DNA of 64,000 nt from Amyelois transitella (Eukaryota; Arthropoda; Insecta; Lepidoptera; Pyralidae), in contig NC_083507.1 in the NCBI RefSeq assembly GCF_032362555.1, positions 4,157,001 to 4,221,000 of the forward strand, written 5' to 3'. The translations under genes and the position numbers were made by a program. The notes beneath the pieces are model-generated. The model made no database searches and was not told the DNA's origin. It saw nothing but the letters and a program-made list of their open reading frames with translations. The number at the start of each line of letters is the position of its first letter. The first letter of the stretch is position 1. Below, piece after piece: positions 49,508 through 59,485 of the stretch.

Positions 49508-52500
49508 TTACACAACAACCTTGTTTTGTATAACTAAATCTTTGGAGCTTTCATTGAAAACATCAATCATTTGCTGCCGGGCCCGCTCAGAGAGGGCATC
49601 CAAGTCATCATGTGTCATTCCTTTAGTAGGTATAGGAGGCAAAGTTGTTATCACCACTTTTCCTGCAGAATTAAAAAGTAAATATTTATTTTAAAGAATT
49701 AAGTAACGTAATTCCGATTTAATTAAATGATTAGTTTTTTTATTAATTTATGATATTGGTTCATATATCTACCCATGTAAAAAAATCGTAGGTTAGTAAC
49801 CAATGATGCCCTTGTTTTGAATGTTTTTTACCGTTATAACAGCCCCACCGATTGATTCCCGGTCGTCCCGACTGGGTATGATAGGAAAAAAAGGTACCCC
49901 AGTATAGACAATTGGAACTTCTCATTTTTAACTTTTCCGTCCGTCCGCAGACTATGAGTCAAAATGAAATAATCCAATAATCGAAACATTATAATAATTT
50001 ATTGTGGTGATCCTCACTATTAATGAAGAGGAAAGATTTGTATTTTTGTATGTTTGTAACAAATAAACTCAAATTGAAAAAGAAGACAATGACTACTGGA
50101 CTGATTTTCATGAAATTTGGTACAGATATAGAATTTCTCACAGGAGCATACCCTAGCGCTAAAGCTAGTTTACAATTATTTAAGAAGACATTTAGGAAAT
50201 AAGCATACATACTTAATAGATATAATAGCTAAATTTGCGCTGGCAAATCTGTGAGTAAAAACTAGTTTTTAATTTTGGTTAATCTTGTGATTATTGCATT
50301 TTGACTCTTGGCCGGTAGTGGGAGTAGTGGGATAAAAAGGGATCAATGGTTACCACTTTAGAAACAAAACTTTAATCAACTTTTTATGTTTATACTAGTG
50401 AGAATGGAGGAAAAATATCTGGTATTAGTCACTTTGATCTATACTCTATACTAATAATATTATAAAGCTGAAGAGTTTGTTTGTTTGGACGCGCTAATCT
50501 CAGAAACTTTTCTACTGGTTGGAAATAAAAAAATTATTTTTGTTTTCAATATGTCATTTATCAAGGAAGGCTTTAGGCTATATAACATCATGCTGCAAAT
50601 ATTATGGGCGAAGAAATAATGGAAAATGTGAAAAAAAAAAAACAGAAATGTGAAAGAACTCGGGGTAAATTATTCATCCTTGAGGGCTTCAATGATGCCC
50701 ATAATAACTATTCCACACGGACGAAGTCGCGGGCACAGCACTAGCTGTGCCCGCGACTTCGTCCGTTCTCCAGACTCTATGTTATACTAATAACATAGAG
50801 TCTGGAGAAGGACAAAGGGTAAAAACTATGGCTCCTGTGGGATTTGCTTTTGTAGTTAGCTCTAAATTTATCGCTTTTTATAGGTGGTACAAATTTCTTC
50901 TTTGAGGGCTTCAATGATGCCCAAAATAACTTTTCCACGCGGACGAAGTTGCGGGCACAGCTAGTTTGTAAATTTGTATATAAAATTTACTTTATTATGT
51001 GTCACTGTTCTTAGTAAGCAAATTTTAATAATAAACAAATTATAGTTATTTTATTATACTCTTCTTTTTGGCAATGGCCTAGCAAGCAATCTGTCACTAT
51101 TTTAATATCTTTGCAATAGAAGAAGTTGTGATTATATGTTTGTCTAGATATTCACTGAATAATAATTTCGTCAATAAAATCAGTGAAACAAGTGACTTAC
51201 ATAATATTTTAATTTGTTACACATTTAGACTTATGTAGATAGGTGTTGGAACAGGAGGCATCCAGTTACGAATCCTACTAATGTTATAAATGCGAAAGTT
51301 TGTGAGTATGTCACGATGTCAGTATGGGTGTTTGTTAATCTTTCACGCAAAAACTACTGAACCGATTATGATGAAATTTGGTATGTAGGTAGCTGAAGAC
51401 CCAGAATAACATATAGGCTACTTTTTATCCCGGAGTTCAAGCGGGATTGATAGGGTTTCCATGCGGACAAAGTCGCGGGCGGCCTCTAGTCAGAAATAAG
51501 GTAACAAAGTGATAATGATCTCACTCAACAATTTAGTGAAATGAGTTATTTTCTAACCTGGTTCAAATGTTTTAGTTTCACCATCAAGAAAGTAATACTG
51601 GCTAAACACAACAGGCATTATTGGAATCTGCGCATCTATAGCCAAGTAAAAAGCTCCTTTCTTGAATGGTTGTATAGTGCCTTTGTTGAATCTTGCTCCT
51701 TCAGGAAAAACCCATAACTTTGTCTAAAATTAAATTGTCTATAGAGCACATTACATTATTATTAAATAAAATTAAAATTGCAAAAACAAATAATTGAGCA
51801 CATAAGCTGCAACTGGTTATTTATGCACTGTTATCTACTCAAATACATACAAGAAATGGTTAAGATCAAGTAACAACAGTAGTAAATAACATTGTGTAAA
51901 GGTAATTGTTAATTGTACTTTTGTAGCAGAACAATTACACATATATTTTTCCATGATGCAAAACATGAAAAGGTGGCAAACAAATGAAAACAACCAATTA
52001 GTACAAAGAAACCTTACCTTCTCTCGCTTTACTCTCTCTGTGGCATCTCTCATCAACTGTCTAGCCTTATCAGTTTTTAAGCGGTCAATGAAAACAAGGC
52101 CAGAGAGCCATGCTCCAAAACCAAAAGCTCCAGTGAACATTAGTGGTCGCTTTGCTACCACAGTGCATCGCTTCATGCGGGGCCACATCTCAAACATACC
52201 TACAGAAGAAAACGAATGTCTTGTTATGATATTAAAACAATAAACAAAATTTTCCAAAAGGATTTTTTTTACCTAATATATCTAATGAGCTTTGGTGATT
52301 TGATATCACAATGTAGCACTGCTCATTATCCCAGTGTTCTAAACCTCTTAATTCCCATTCTATTCCCACTATGTACGAAGCATAACGACAAAATCTGGAA
52401 GCAACGCTGTAAAGAAATTACGCCATAAATATCAACTGCAGTAAAATTGTGAACAAAATGAACTGTAAAAAATCGATAGCTTACATTAAATTTGTAACAT

Positions 52501-52675
52501 CCCTTGGATATAACAATACAACTGGTAATAATACAGTACAAGTAATTAATACATAGGCATAGTAAAGAAAAAACTTCAAATAATACCGGAAAAGATTACT
52601 CTTTTCATATAAAAATGGCAAGGTAAATATAAAACCCGCCAAAAATAACTCGGGATATGAATACGAGGAGGCCAT
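49508..52675 (-). CDS. AGPAT: 1-acyl-sn-glycerol-3-phosphate acyltransferase (AGPAT1/2 type)
   Basis: It acylates lysophosphatidic acid to phosphatidic acid in the ER membrane, an early step of phospholipid and triacylglycerol synthesis. Minus-strand exons are 52675-52485, 52406-52273, 52199-52018, 51723-51558 and 49662-49508: 828 nt, 275 aa. Two hydrophobic N-terminal segments (LFLAGFIFTLPFLY; YAYVLITCTVLLPVVLLY) anchor it. The catalytic NHxxxxD motif is SNHQSSLD at an exon 2 site, followed by GVFIDR-like GLVFIDR, and FPEGAR replaces the usual FPEGTR. The VPIVP-like block is IPIMPVVFS. An alternative acceptor 32 bases upstream of exon 2 exists, but only the chosen one keeps the frame. Whether it equals AGPAT1 or AGPAT2 is not decidable here. 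Confidence 0.92.
50445..50740 (+). mobile_element. Helitron-like element in acyltransferase intron 4
   Basis: Starts TCTATACTAATAATATTATA and carries the family body. The 3' hairpin block 'acgaagtcgcgggcacagc' runs directly into an inverted copy of itself instead of CTAG-T. Confidence 0.65.
50719..50809. repeat. Two adjacent perfect palindromes within nested Helitron-like ends
   Basis: First palindrome: arms 50719-50739 and 50744-50764 (21 bp), formed by opposed Helitron 3' ends. Second: arms 50766-50784 and 50791-50809 (19 bp, 6-base loop TACTAA). Both are exact. Confidence 0.85.
50810..50964 (+). mobile_element. 3' part of a second Helitron-like element
   Basis: Contains 'gagggcttcaatgatgccca' and ends 'gcgggcacagctag' before T, as the family does. 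The 5' half is missing or replaced by the palindromes. Confidence 0.6.
51273..51489 (+). mobile_element. Short Helitron-like element, second subfamily, in acyltransferase intron 4
   Basis: Starts TCCTACTAATGTTATAAATG and ends GGCGGCCTCTAG before T. It is closely related to the copy in ASS1 intron 3. Confidence 0.7.
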
Positions 52676-52773
52676 AGCGTTAGTTGAGTTGACATTCATT
52701 ATCAACAATGTGACATTGACTGATTGAATTGACATAAATGACATTTAAATAATATTGCCAACAGTTGAAATTA

Positions 52774-52865
52774 TTAACCGATTCATTGCGGATGACGCCA
52801 ATGAGCGTCATTGATTTCTTTTCATCAATGACGCTCATTGGCGTCGTCCGCAATGAATCGGTTAA
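52774..52865. mobile_element. 92-bp fold-back MITE with TTAA ends (piggyBac-type)
   Basis: Arms of 42 bases (52774-52815 and 52824-52865) are complementary with one mismatch around an 8-base loop. Both outer ends are TTAA, the piggyBac target site, followed by CCGATTCATTGCGG. It lies about 100 bases upstream of the acyltransferase start codon. Confidence 0.75.
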
Positions 52866-53760
52866 TAGGTTTTTTTTTTTCATCGTGGAAATCAAACATC
52901 AACAACAAAAGCCAAATTTTGCCTCGAGTTTAAATTTTTAGTCGAAGACACAGTTTTCTCTATGTACGCCAGTGAAGCGTGCCACTAACTTCGTCGAACC
53001 TAGGTCTGACAGACTGGATTCTCTCTCTCTCATCTCCGTCTTCCTCCGCTTTCCGATACTTTTGGACAGACTGCATTATTAAATCCATACACTCGTATGT
53101 AATTAAATGCGACTGACGATTTGAGGCCGTCCCAGACCTAGCTATAAATGTAGCTAGCTATAGGTACCACACATGGAAATGAAGCTTTTGGGTAGTATAT
53201 TAGTGTAATAGTTTAATAGTGGAACTCGTTTACACAACTTTGCAGCCGAGCAACAACTTTGCTGATTGTGATAACGATCTATTGACAACTATTTGTACGA
53301 CTTCATGGGTTATCTACTGAACCAATCTTTTTGAAATTTTCCTTTATTTAATCATTAAGAGTCTGGAAAAGGACAGGGTACCTTTCGTCTTGGTAAAAGT
53401 TGAAGATGGTCTTGAGGATACAGATTTTGTATGTGGAGTTGCTTCTATTATTTTTAACTTATTTAAAGAAATTTTAATTCGTCTAAGGTTTTTTTTTAAA
53501 TTTAATTGTTTCCTCATTTTTCCCTAACAAAGCAGATTTTATGCTAAAATCTCGGCGTATAATCGTTTCCGACTACCGCATGTTAGTGCAGTGACAGTAA
53601 CAGTGACAGTGACAGCTGACAAAAACTGAAGTGTCAAACACAATCCAACCAATCGCAATCAGTAAAAAACCTTCCTTTTCTCTTGCTTGCTTGTTCCTTC
53701 TTTCTTTAAGGCGTGTTGTGCGTACGTATTTGTGCACCGCCGCCGCAGTTATTTAATAAA
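52866..53760. promoter_or_regulatory. Divergent region upstream of RpL5
   Basis: No coding exon. The 60-90 bases before the RpL5 ATG contain a long pyrimidine-rich run ('ccttccttttctcttgcttg', 'ttccttctttctttaag', about 53671-53711). This fits the 5' terminal oligopyrimidine start typical of ribosomal protein genes. A (CAGTGA)n-like stretch lies at 53588-53615. Confidence 0.5.
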
Positions 53761-56700
53761 ATGGTGAGATACAAAATTGAAAATATTTGTGAGGTTTAAA
53801 ACCCGCGCCTGCAATTAACGTGTATATTTGATTAATTAGAGAAATAGATTTGTGATCACTTTAATAATCTCTGATAAATTTGAACATGTTGTGTGAAATG
53901 ACATGTATTTCTTAACCTGTGCACCTCAAATTATAAGCTCCTGTTTGGGTTCTTTCTTGTTTTCTTTGAAATAGCTAGCTCGAAATGATGATTTACCGAC
54001 ACATGCGCGTCATCTGACGCCTCTGAAGAAATGTAATTAAATTGCAGTGCAGTGTTCTACTTGTGCTGTTCGTTTGGTTACGTTTTCTAATTAGGCGTAT
54101 ATGATTAAAAGGTGTCTCTGATTACAGTCTTCGAAAAACCTTACATTCGCTGATATACATAATAAGGGTGGTTGATATATAACCTCTTTTACAGGGATTC
54201 GTAAAAGTCGTGAAAAATAAACAATACTTCAAGAGATACCAAGTTAAATTCAAGAGGCGTCGTGAAGGCAAAACCGACTACTATGCCCGTAAACGTCTTA
54301 TCGTTCAGGTAATTATGTGTTATGTTGTCATCAGCTGATGTTAAACACCCTGAATAAATCTCTATAATAATCTTAACAGCCACATTATGACAATTTAATT
54401 ATTTTATTATTAGATGTTTAGTGTATTAAATTAAATGACAGCTTCCATTTTAGGACAAAAACAAGTACAACACGCCCAAGTACCGCCTGATTGTCCGTCT
54501 CTCCAATAAGGATGTGACCTGCCAGGTTGCCTACTCTCGCATAGAGGGAGACCACATTGTGTGCGCTGCTTACTCTCATGAGTTGCCCAAATATGGCATC
54601 AAGGTATGTAGGTATACTTCATTTAATTTTGGTCATTAGGAATATTATTAATGCTTACACATGTTTCATGCATTTTATGATTGTGTAGGCCACAAACTAA
54701 ATGAAATGGTTTGAACATAAAGCAATGGATAACAAATAAATCAAATGATGATTTTGAACGGGCGGTCTGAAGTTGACGTACAATCACAGAAAATGTGGCT
54801 AATATGTTCAATACTGATTTTAACTTTATAATATTATTTATTTAATTATATGTTAGTGTTTACAATGATTCAAGGTGTTTGTGTAATTTCAAGGTTGGAC
54901 TGACAAACTATGCCGCTGCTTACTGTACTGGCTTGTTGTTGGCACGCCGTCTTCTTCAGAGGCTGGGCCTTGACTCCTTGTACATTGGCCAGACTGACGT
55001 CACTGGTGATGAATACAATGTAGAACCAGTAGACAATGGCCCAGGTGCATTCAGGTAATGATTGTTTGTTTGTATAAACTTAATTATTGTACACTAATCA
55101 ATATAAACTATAACTATAAAACTATCTGTGTGACTAAAAGACTATTCGCTCTAAGGCCTATCTGCACACAACAGTGACAATCAGTAACACTTCTATCAGT
55201 GTCAGTGAAGAATTTTTAAGTTATTCTATTATTTTATGTCCATGTTTCTGTAAATTCAATAACTTGCTGAACTTGCACATAAAATAATGAGTAGGCAATA
55301 ACCAAAGCTCTGATATTTTGAATAATTGGTGTGTTCCTTCTCTTTCCCATTCTCTCCCATGCAGCATAAACAAATTGGTTGCTTGTCTGTTTTTGTTTAC
55401 TTTTTAATGTTGCTTCTGTATTAAAACTGCAGAAATAATAATGTACCAAAAAAAAAAAAACTGTTGTGTTTGGATAGCCCAACAAAGTGACAGAAAACAG
55501 GCTGGAAAACAATAATATACAATGGGGGACATATTCCTTGTAGGAATTTCATTATTTCAATGATTGTTTTGTAGATTTAATGATGAAATGATTACGGGCG
55601 GACTGAAGGCAAGTACAATGCTATAAATGTATGTTGTATTGTAATCAACTGAAATAAAATCACATGTGCAATAAATCCATCTTATATGATAAAGGTATTA
55701 TATTTTCTATAATATTTAATTGTTGTTATTTTAGATGTTACTTGGATGTTGGTTTAGCACGTACCACAACTGGCGCAAGAGTGTTCGGTGCCATGAAAGG
55801 TGCTGTTGACGGTGGTCTCAATGTTCCCCACTCAATCAAAAGGTTCCCAGGTTATGATGCTGAAGCAAAGAAATTCAATGCTGAAGTACACAGGTTGGTA
55901 TATTTTTCACACATATTTAGGCTCCATTCATCCACTTATTACTAGCACCTCTAGTAATGAGGCAGCCCTATTGGAGCAATATAAAATTGCAGGGTTACTG
56001 GTTGTCGAAAAAAAAAAACCTTTTTTTTTAACCAATTTTGCTTACATTTTGTTTTCTTTCTCTAAAACTTATACCTACTTGTCAGAATCGCAAATATGTA
56101 CTAACAATATGTTTCGTTTATCAGGTCACATATCTTTGGTCTACACATAGCAGAATATATGAGGAACTTGGAACAAGAGGATGATGATTCTTTCAAGCGG
56201 CAATTTGGCAAATATATCAAGTTTGGTGTAGCAGCTGATGCAGTATGTTTATATATTATATATGTATATATTTCTTGTAACGTCCAAGCAAATTACTGTT
56301 CCAACTTTGTGATGAAACAGTGTCGACATTGGACTACATAATCAGCATATAAAACATTTTTTCACCATCTCAGTAGATTTTAAGATTACTTTTATTTGCT
56401 ACAGTTTTATTCAAATTTGAAAAAGAAAGTGTGAAGAATTTAATTCTATCATCAAGCTTTAAAGCTGAATGTAGCCTATCAGTCTTTTCAAGACTGTTAG
56501 CTCTGTCTACCCTGCAAGCGATAAAGACATTTCTAGTTGTATGTAATATGAAAGTGTGAAGAAAATAAAACTATTTTATTGTAAAATGGTACATTACATA
56601 ATTCTCATTTGTTTTCTAGATTGAAGGTCTCTACAAGAAAGCCCATGAAGCCATCCGCGCAGATCCATCTCACAAGAAGAGGGATGAGAAGAAGGACCCT

Positions 56701-56814
56701 GCTAAACAAAAACGCTGGAATAAGCGCAAGCTTACACTGGCTGAGAGAAAGAACAGGATCAAGCAGAAGAAGGAGTCCTTCATCAAGAGGTTGCAGGCGC
56801 AAGCCGAAGCTTAG
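53761..56814 (+). CDS. RpL5: 60S ribosomal protein L5
   Basis: uL18/RpL5 binds 5S rRNA with RpL11 and enters the central protuberance of the large ribosomal subunit. Exons: 53761-53763 (ATG only), 54195-54308, 54454-54603, 54894-55054, 55735-55893, 56125-56242, 56620-56814, totalling 900 nt and 299 aa (human 297). It begins [20 protein letters not shown] and keeps RYRRRR-like [20 protein letters not shown]-like [42 protein letters not shown] and KRFPGYD. The C-terminus is the basic family tail. AATAAA at about 56829 is the polyadenylation signal. The first exon carries only the start codon, a common arrangement in ribosomal protein genes. Introns 3 and 4 host snoRNAs. Confidence 0.97.
53980..54125 (+). 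ncRNA. Possible box C/D snoRNA in RpL5 intron 1
   Basis: Box C ATGATGA (53985-53991) is followed by CATGCGCGTCAT and CTGA (54014-54017). The 11-base TGACGCGCATG, the complement of 54002-54012, matches a conserved segment of 28S rRNA (from memory: AGTGACGCGCATGAATGG). The end is unclear: CTGA at 54023 would be too near, and CTGA at 54118 would give a long RNA with a weak TCGAA/TTCGA terminal stem. Confidence 0.4.
54741..54821 (+). ncRNA. Box C/D snoRNA, U43/snR70-like, in RpL5 intron 3
   Basis: Box C ATGATGA (54745-54751), guide ACGGGCGGT (54758-54766), box D' CTGA (54767-54770) and box D CTGA (54814-54817). The guide is complementary to ACCGCCCGT in the highly conserved 3' part of 18S rRNA. 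By the five-base rule it points to the middle C, the same residue targeted by vertebrate U43 (SNORD43) and yeast snR70. The sequence just before box D' closely resembles U43. The terminal stem is weak. Confidence 0.75.
55574..55658 (+). ncRNA. Box C/D snoRNA, second U43/snR70-like copy, in RpL5 intron 4
   Basis: Box C AATGATGA (55579-55586), guide ATTACGGGCGGA, box D' CTGA (55603-55606) and box D CTGA (55649-55652). Flanking ATTT and AAAT can form a short terminal stem. The guide targets the same 18S cytosine as the intron 3 copy, and the two share the box C to D' layout. They look like paralogues from an intronic duplication. Confidence 0.72.
56430..56560 (+). repeat. Lepidopteran SINE-like repeat, copy 6 (partial), in RpL5 intron 6
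   Basis: Only the 3' half remains: 'attctatcatcaagctttaa', 'cctatcagtcttttcaagac', 'ctctgtctaccctgcaagcg'. Confidence 0.55.
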
Positions 56815-57818
56815 TGGCTTTTTTAAACAATAAAAGCCATATTTTGATGAATTCTTTCTTGTTTTAATATCCAAAAAAGCAAATCAATACATAAAAACCT
56901 ATGATAAAAACTATTGACCCTATTTGGATGAAATTAAGTTTGGTTGCTGCTAATATTATACATATACTACAGAAGTTATAATTGATTATAAGGATTGTTA
57001 AAAATGCGGAACACGGTTATGATAATATTTAATAGGATGGGTAATGATATAAATGCGAAAGTAATACTGTCTGTCTGTTATGCTACGAGAGAGTTGACTC
57101 TGTGAAAGAACAGGCAATTTATTTTTTTTGCTAAAAAAACCACGCGGGTCTTCGCTCAAATATCACGAGGGCTCTAAGGGGTACATAGTGTTAGTATCAA
57201 ATAATTAATGTGATTTATAGTGGGCCTTATTCAAAACAAGCCAACGGGCTTGCTTAGAATATAGGGCGAGAAATACAGGTTCTTACGGTTTGTTCCCATT
57301 CAGTCACACCCCGATCTGTAACACTGTTACTCAATGGAAAAAAAAATCCAGTTGTGTAGCAGTGGTACACATTGCAACTATCGTTTTCCCAATAAGTAAC
57401 ACTGTTACACAGTGGCACTTTGTATTCCCGATCAGTTATACTTGCGAAAGTTAAATGAAGTAAGCGGAAGAATTCAAAATTTATTTATAATAAGTAACAG
57501 AATAAGAGTGTAATAGGAAAAAATATGTAGATAGAATATAAATAGACAATGAAACAAACTATTCATATGTTTTGTTCGTCAGTTGTTCTAAAAAAGTACC
57601 GAAATAAATAATTCAATTTGTTCACTGCTTCAAAGCAAAGTCTGTGTATATTAAATAAACAACATTATAAGAATAATGATTTAAAAACTACTTTCATGGT
57701 ATCATAACCAGTCTTATTTATCATCTCCTATTTTAATGTACTTACTAAAATTAAACTTTCAAAACAATCAACAAAAAATAGACAACAATAAAAAAAAAAT
57801 CACAATCAATCAAAGCAA
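56815..57818. other. RpL5 3' UTR and spacer, no gene seen
   Basis: After the RpL5 polyadenylation signal the sequence is AT-rich. It holds a repeated phrase 'gtaacactgttac' at about 57317 and 57401 and a fragment with 'aaatgcgaaag' near 57049 that resembles the start of a Helitron-like repeat. No ORF. Confidence 0.5.
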
Positions 57819-58079
57819 TTAACCCTTCGTAAGCTTTAGGCCGTATCCGGGCATGTACTAGGAATGCTTTGTTCCGGATCCGTCCAAATGCACTCGTCGT
57901 AGTTTTTACACAAATATAATATCTAATAACAAGAAATAAGGTGTTTTATTATTTGAAATGTATTTCTAACGAATGAAGCCGTCATAGACAACTGTCAAAT
58001 ATGAATTTCATCCGTTCATTTAGCTAACCAAGTCATTTCAAATTGTGACTTCGTTGTGTTGCAAAGTGACTGAAGAACG

Positions 58080-58118
58080 TGTGAGAAAACTCGTCTTTTT
58101 TGGCTGTAATTACAAACA
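58080..58118 (+). other. Probable 5' non-coding exon end of the transposase gene
   Basis: The sequence around 58100 ends in a strong donor (ACAAACAG then GTATGTAAA at 58121 or nearby). The first coding exon has a good acceptor (TTATTGACAG at 59470-59479) just seven bases before the ATG. An untranslated first exon and a 1.35-kb intron are the simplest reading. The exact start is unknown. Confidence 0.45.
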
Positions 58119-58609
58119 GGTATGTAAATGTTTTTATTTCGTTATTATATAGTTACTTTCGAAGCAATTACGTGTAAAAGTTTATAGATTTAGTAAAAAA
58201 AGAAGGATTTTAGCTTTTTCAAAAGTAGATGGAGTGTGTTACATATTTCTTTCGTGTTAGTTTATGCATTATATCCAATACCTCTGTAATGGATATAATT
58301 GGTTTTAGATAGTAAATTTATTATACTATTGAAATACACTAACTTTTTTACAATAAATACATGGATTTTGTAAATATCTTATATTTTTCAAGACTGAGAA
58401 TCCGTTACACGCACACATACGCACTATGTCCGCCATCTTACTTGTGTCGTACACTGTCTGTGTATTGTATCGCGACGCTAATATACAGCATGCTTTCAAA
58501 AGCCTCTGTGATTTATTCATTGATTGAAACTAAATCTACGAAATTTATTTTATTGGTTTTAGTCAAAATGTCGTTTGGTTTTGATGACATGATGTCATGA
58601 TAGTTGGGA

Positions 58610-59430
58610 GATGGTATACAGGATCTACGCTCCGGTAACTCGTATCGCGCTGTGTTTTAGCTCGTTAGTTTTGTCTCCGTGAGCACTTTCTGATGAAGTG
58701 ACATCGAGGGTCTGATGATGCAGTCGGAAGGTGGTATACAGGATCTACGCTCCGGTAACTCGTATCGCGCTGTGTTTTAGCTCGTCAGTTTTGTCTCAGT
58801 GAGCACTTTCTGATGAAGTGACATCGAGGGTCTGATGATGCAGTCGGAAGGTGGTATACAGGATCTATGCTCCGGTAACTCGTATCGCGCTGTGTTTTAG
58901 CTCGTTAGTTTTGTCTCCGTGAGCACTTTCTGATGAAGTGACATCGAGGGTCTGATGATGCAGTCGGAAGGTGGTATACAGGATCTACGCTCCGGTAACT
59001 CGTATCGCGCTGTGTTTTAGCTCGTCAGTTTTGTCTCAGTGAGCACTTTCTGATGAAGTGACATCGAGGGTCTGATGATGCAGTCGGAAGGTGGTATACA
59101 GTATACAGGATCTACGCTCCGGTAACTCGTATCGCGCTGTGTTTTAGCTCGTTAGTTTTGTCTCCGTGAGCACTTTCTGATGAAGTGACATCGAGGGTCT
59201 GATGATGCAGTCGGAAGGTGGTATACAGTATACAGGATCTATGCTCCGGTAACTCGTATCGCGCTGTGTTTTAGCTCGTTAGTTTTGTCTCCGTGAGCAC
59301 TTTCTGATGAAGTGACATCGAGGGTCTGATGATGCAGTCGGAAGGTGGTATACAGGATCTACGCTCCGGTAACTCGTATCGCGCTGTGTTTTAGCTCGTT
59401 AGTTTTGTCTCCGTGAGCACTTTCTGATGA
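58610..59430 (+). repeat. Minisatellite, seven ~120-bp units, in the transposase 5' intron
   Basis: Units start with GGATCTACGCTCCGG at 58621, 58741, 58861, 58981, 59108, 59235 and 59355. Four periods are exactly 120 bases and two are 127 because GTATACA is duplicated. Units 1/2 and 3/4 alternate in the same two sites (CTCGTTAG with CTCCG, CTCGTCAG with CTCAG), so a two-unit block was itself duplicated. Each full unit has CTGATGA twice. No ORF. Confidence 0.9.
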
Positions 59431-59485
59431 CATCGATGTCTGGTTTGAATACATGCTAATAATTTTATTTTATTGACAGATTAAA

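Noticed and set aside
52407-52438. Longer version of acyltransferase exon 2 using the upstream acceptor ACTGCAG
   Set aside because: Adds 32 bases and breaks the frame from exon 1, whereas the inner acceptor restores the family alignment.
55575-55608. Extra RpL5 exon between exons 4 and 5 (preceded by TTTTGTAG)
   Set aside because: Its peptide has no counterpart in RpL5, the downstream GCAAGT is a poor donor, and box C, guide and box D' of a snoRNA explain the sequence better.
58610-59430. CRISPR array
   Set aside because: Units are whole 120-bp tandem repeats without distinct spacers, in a eukaryotic intron.
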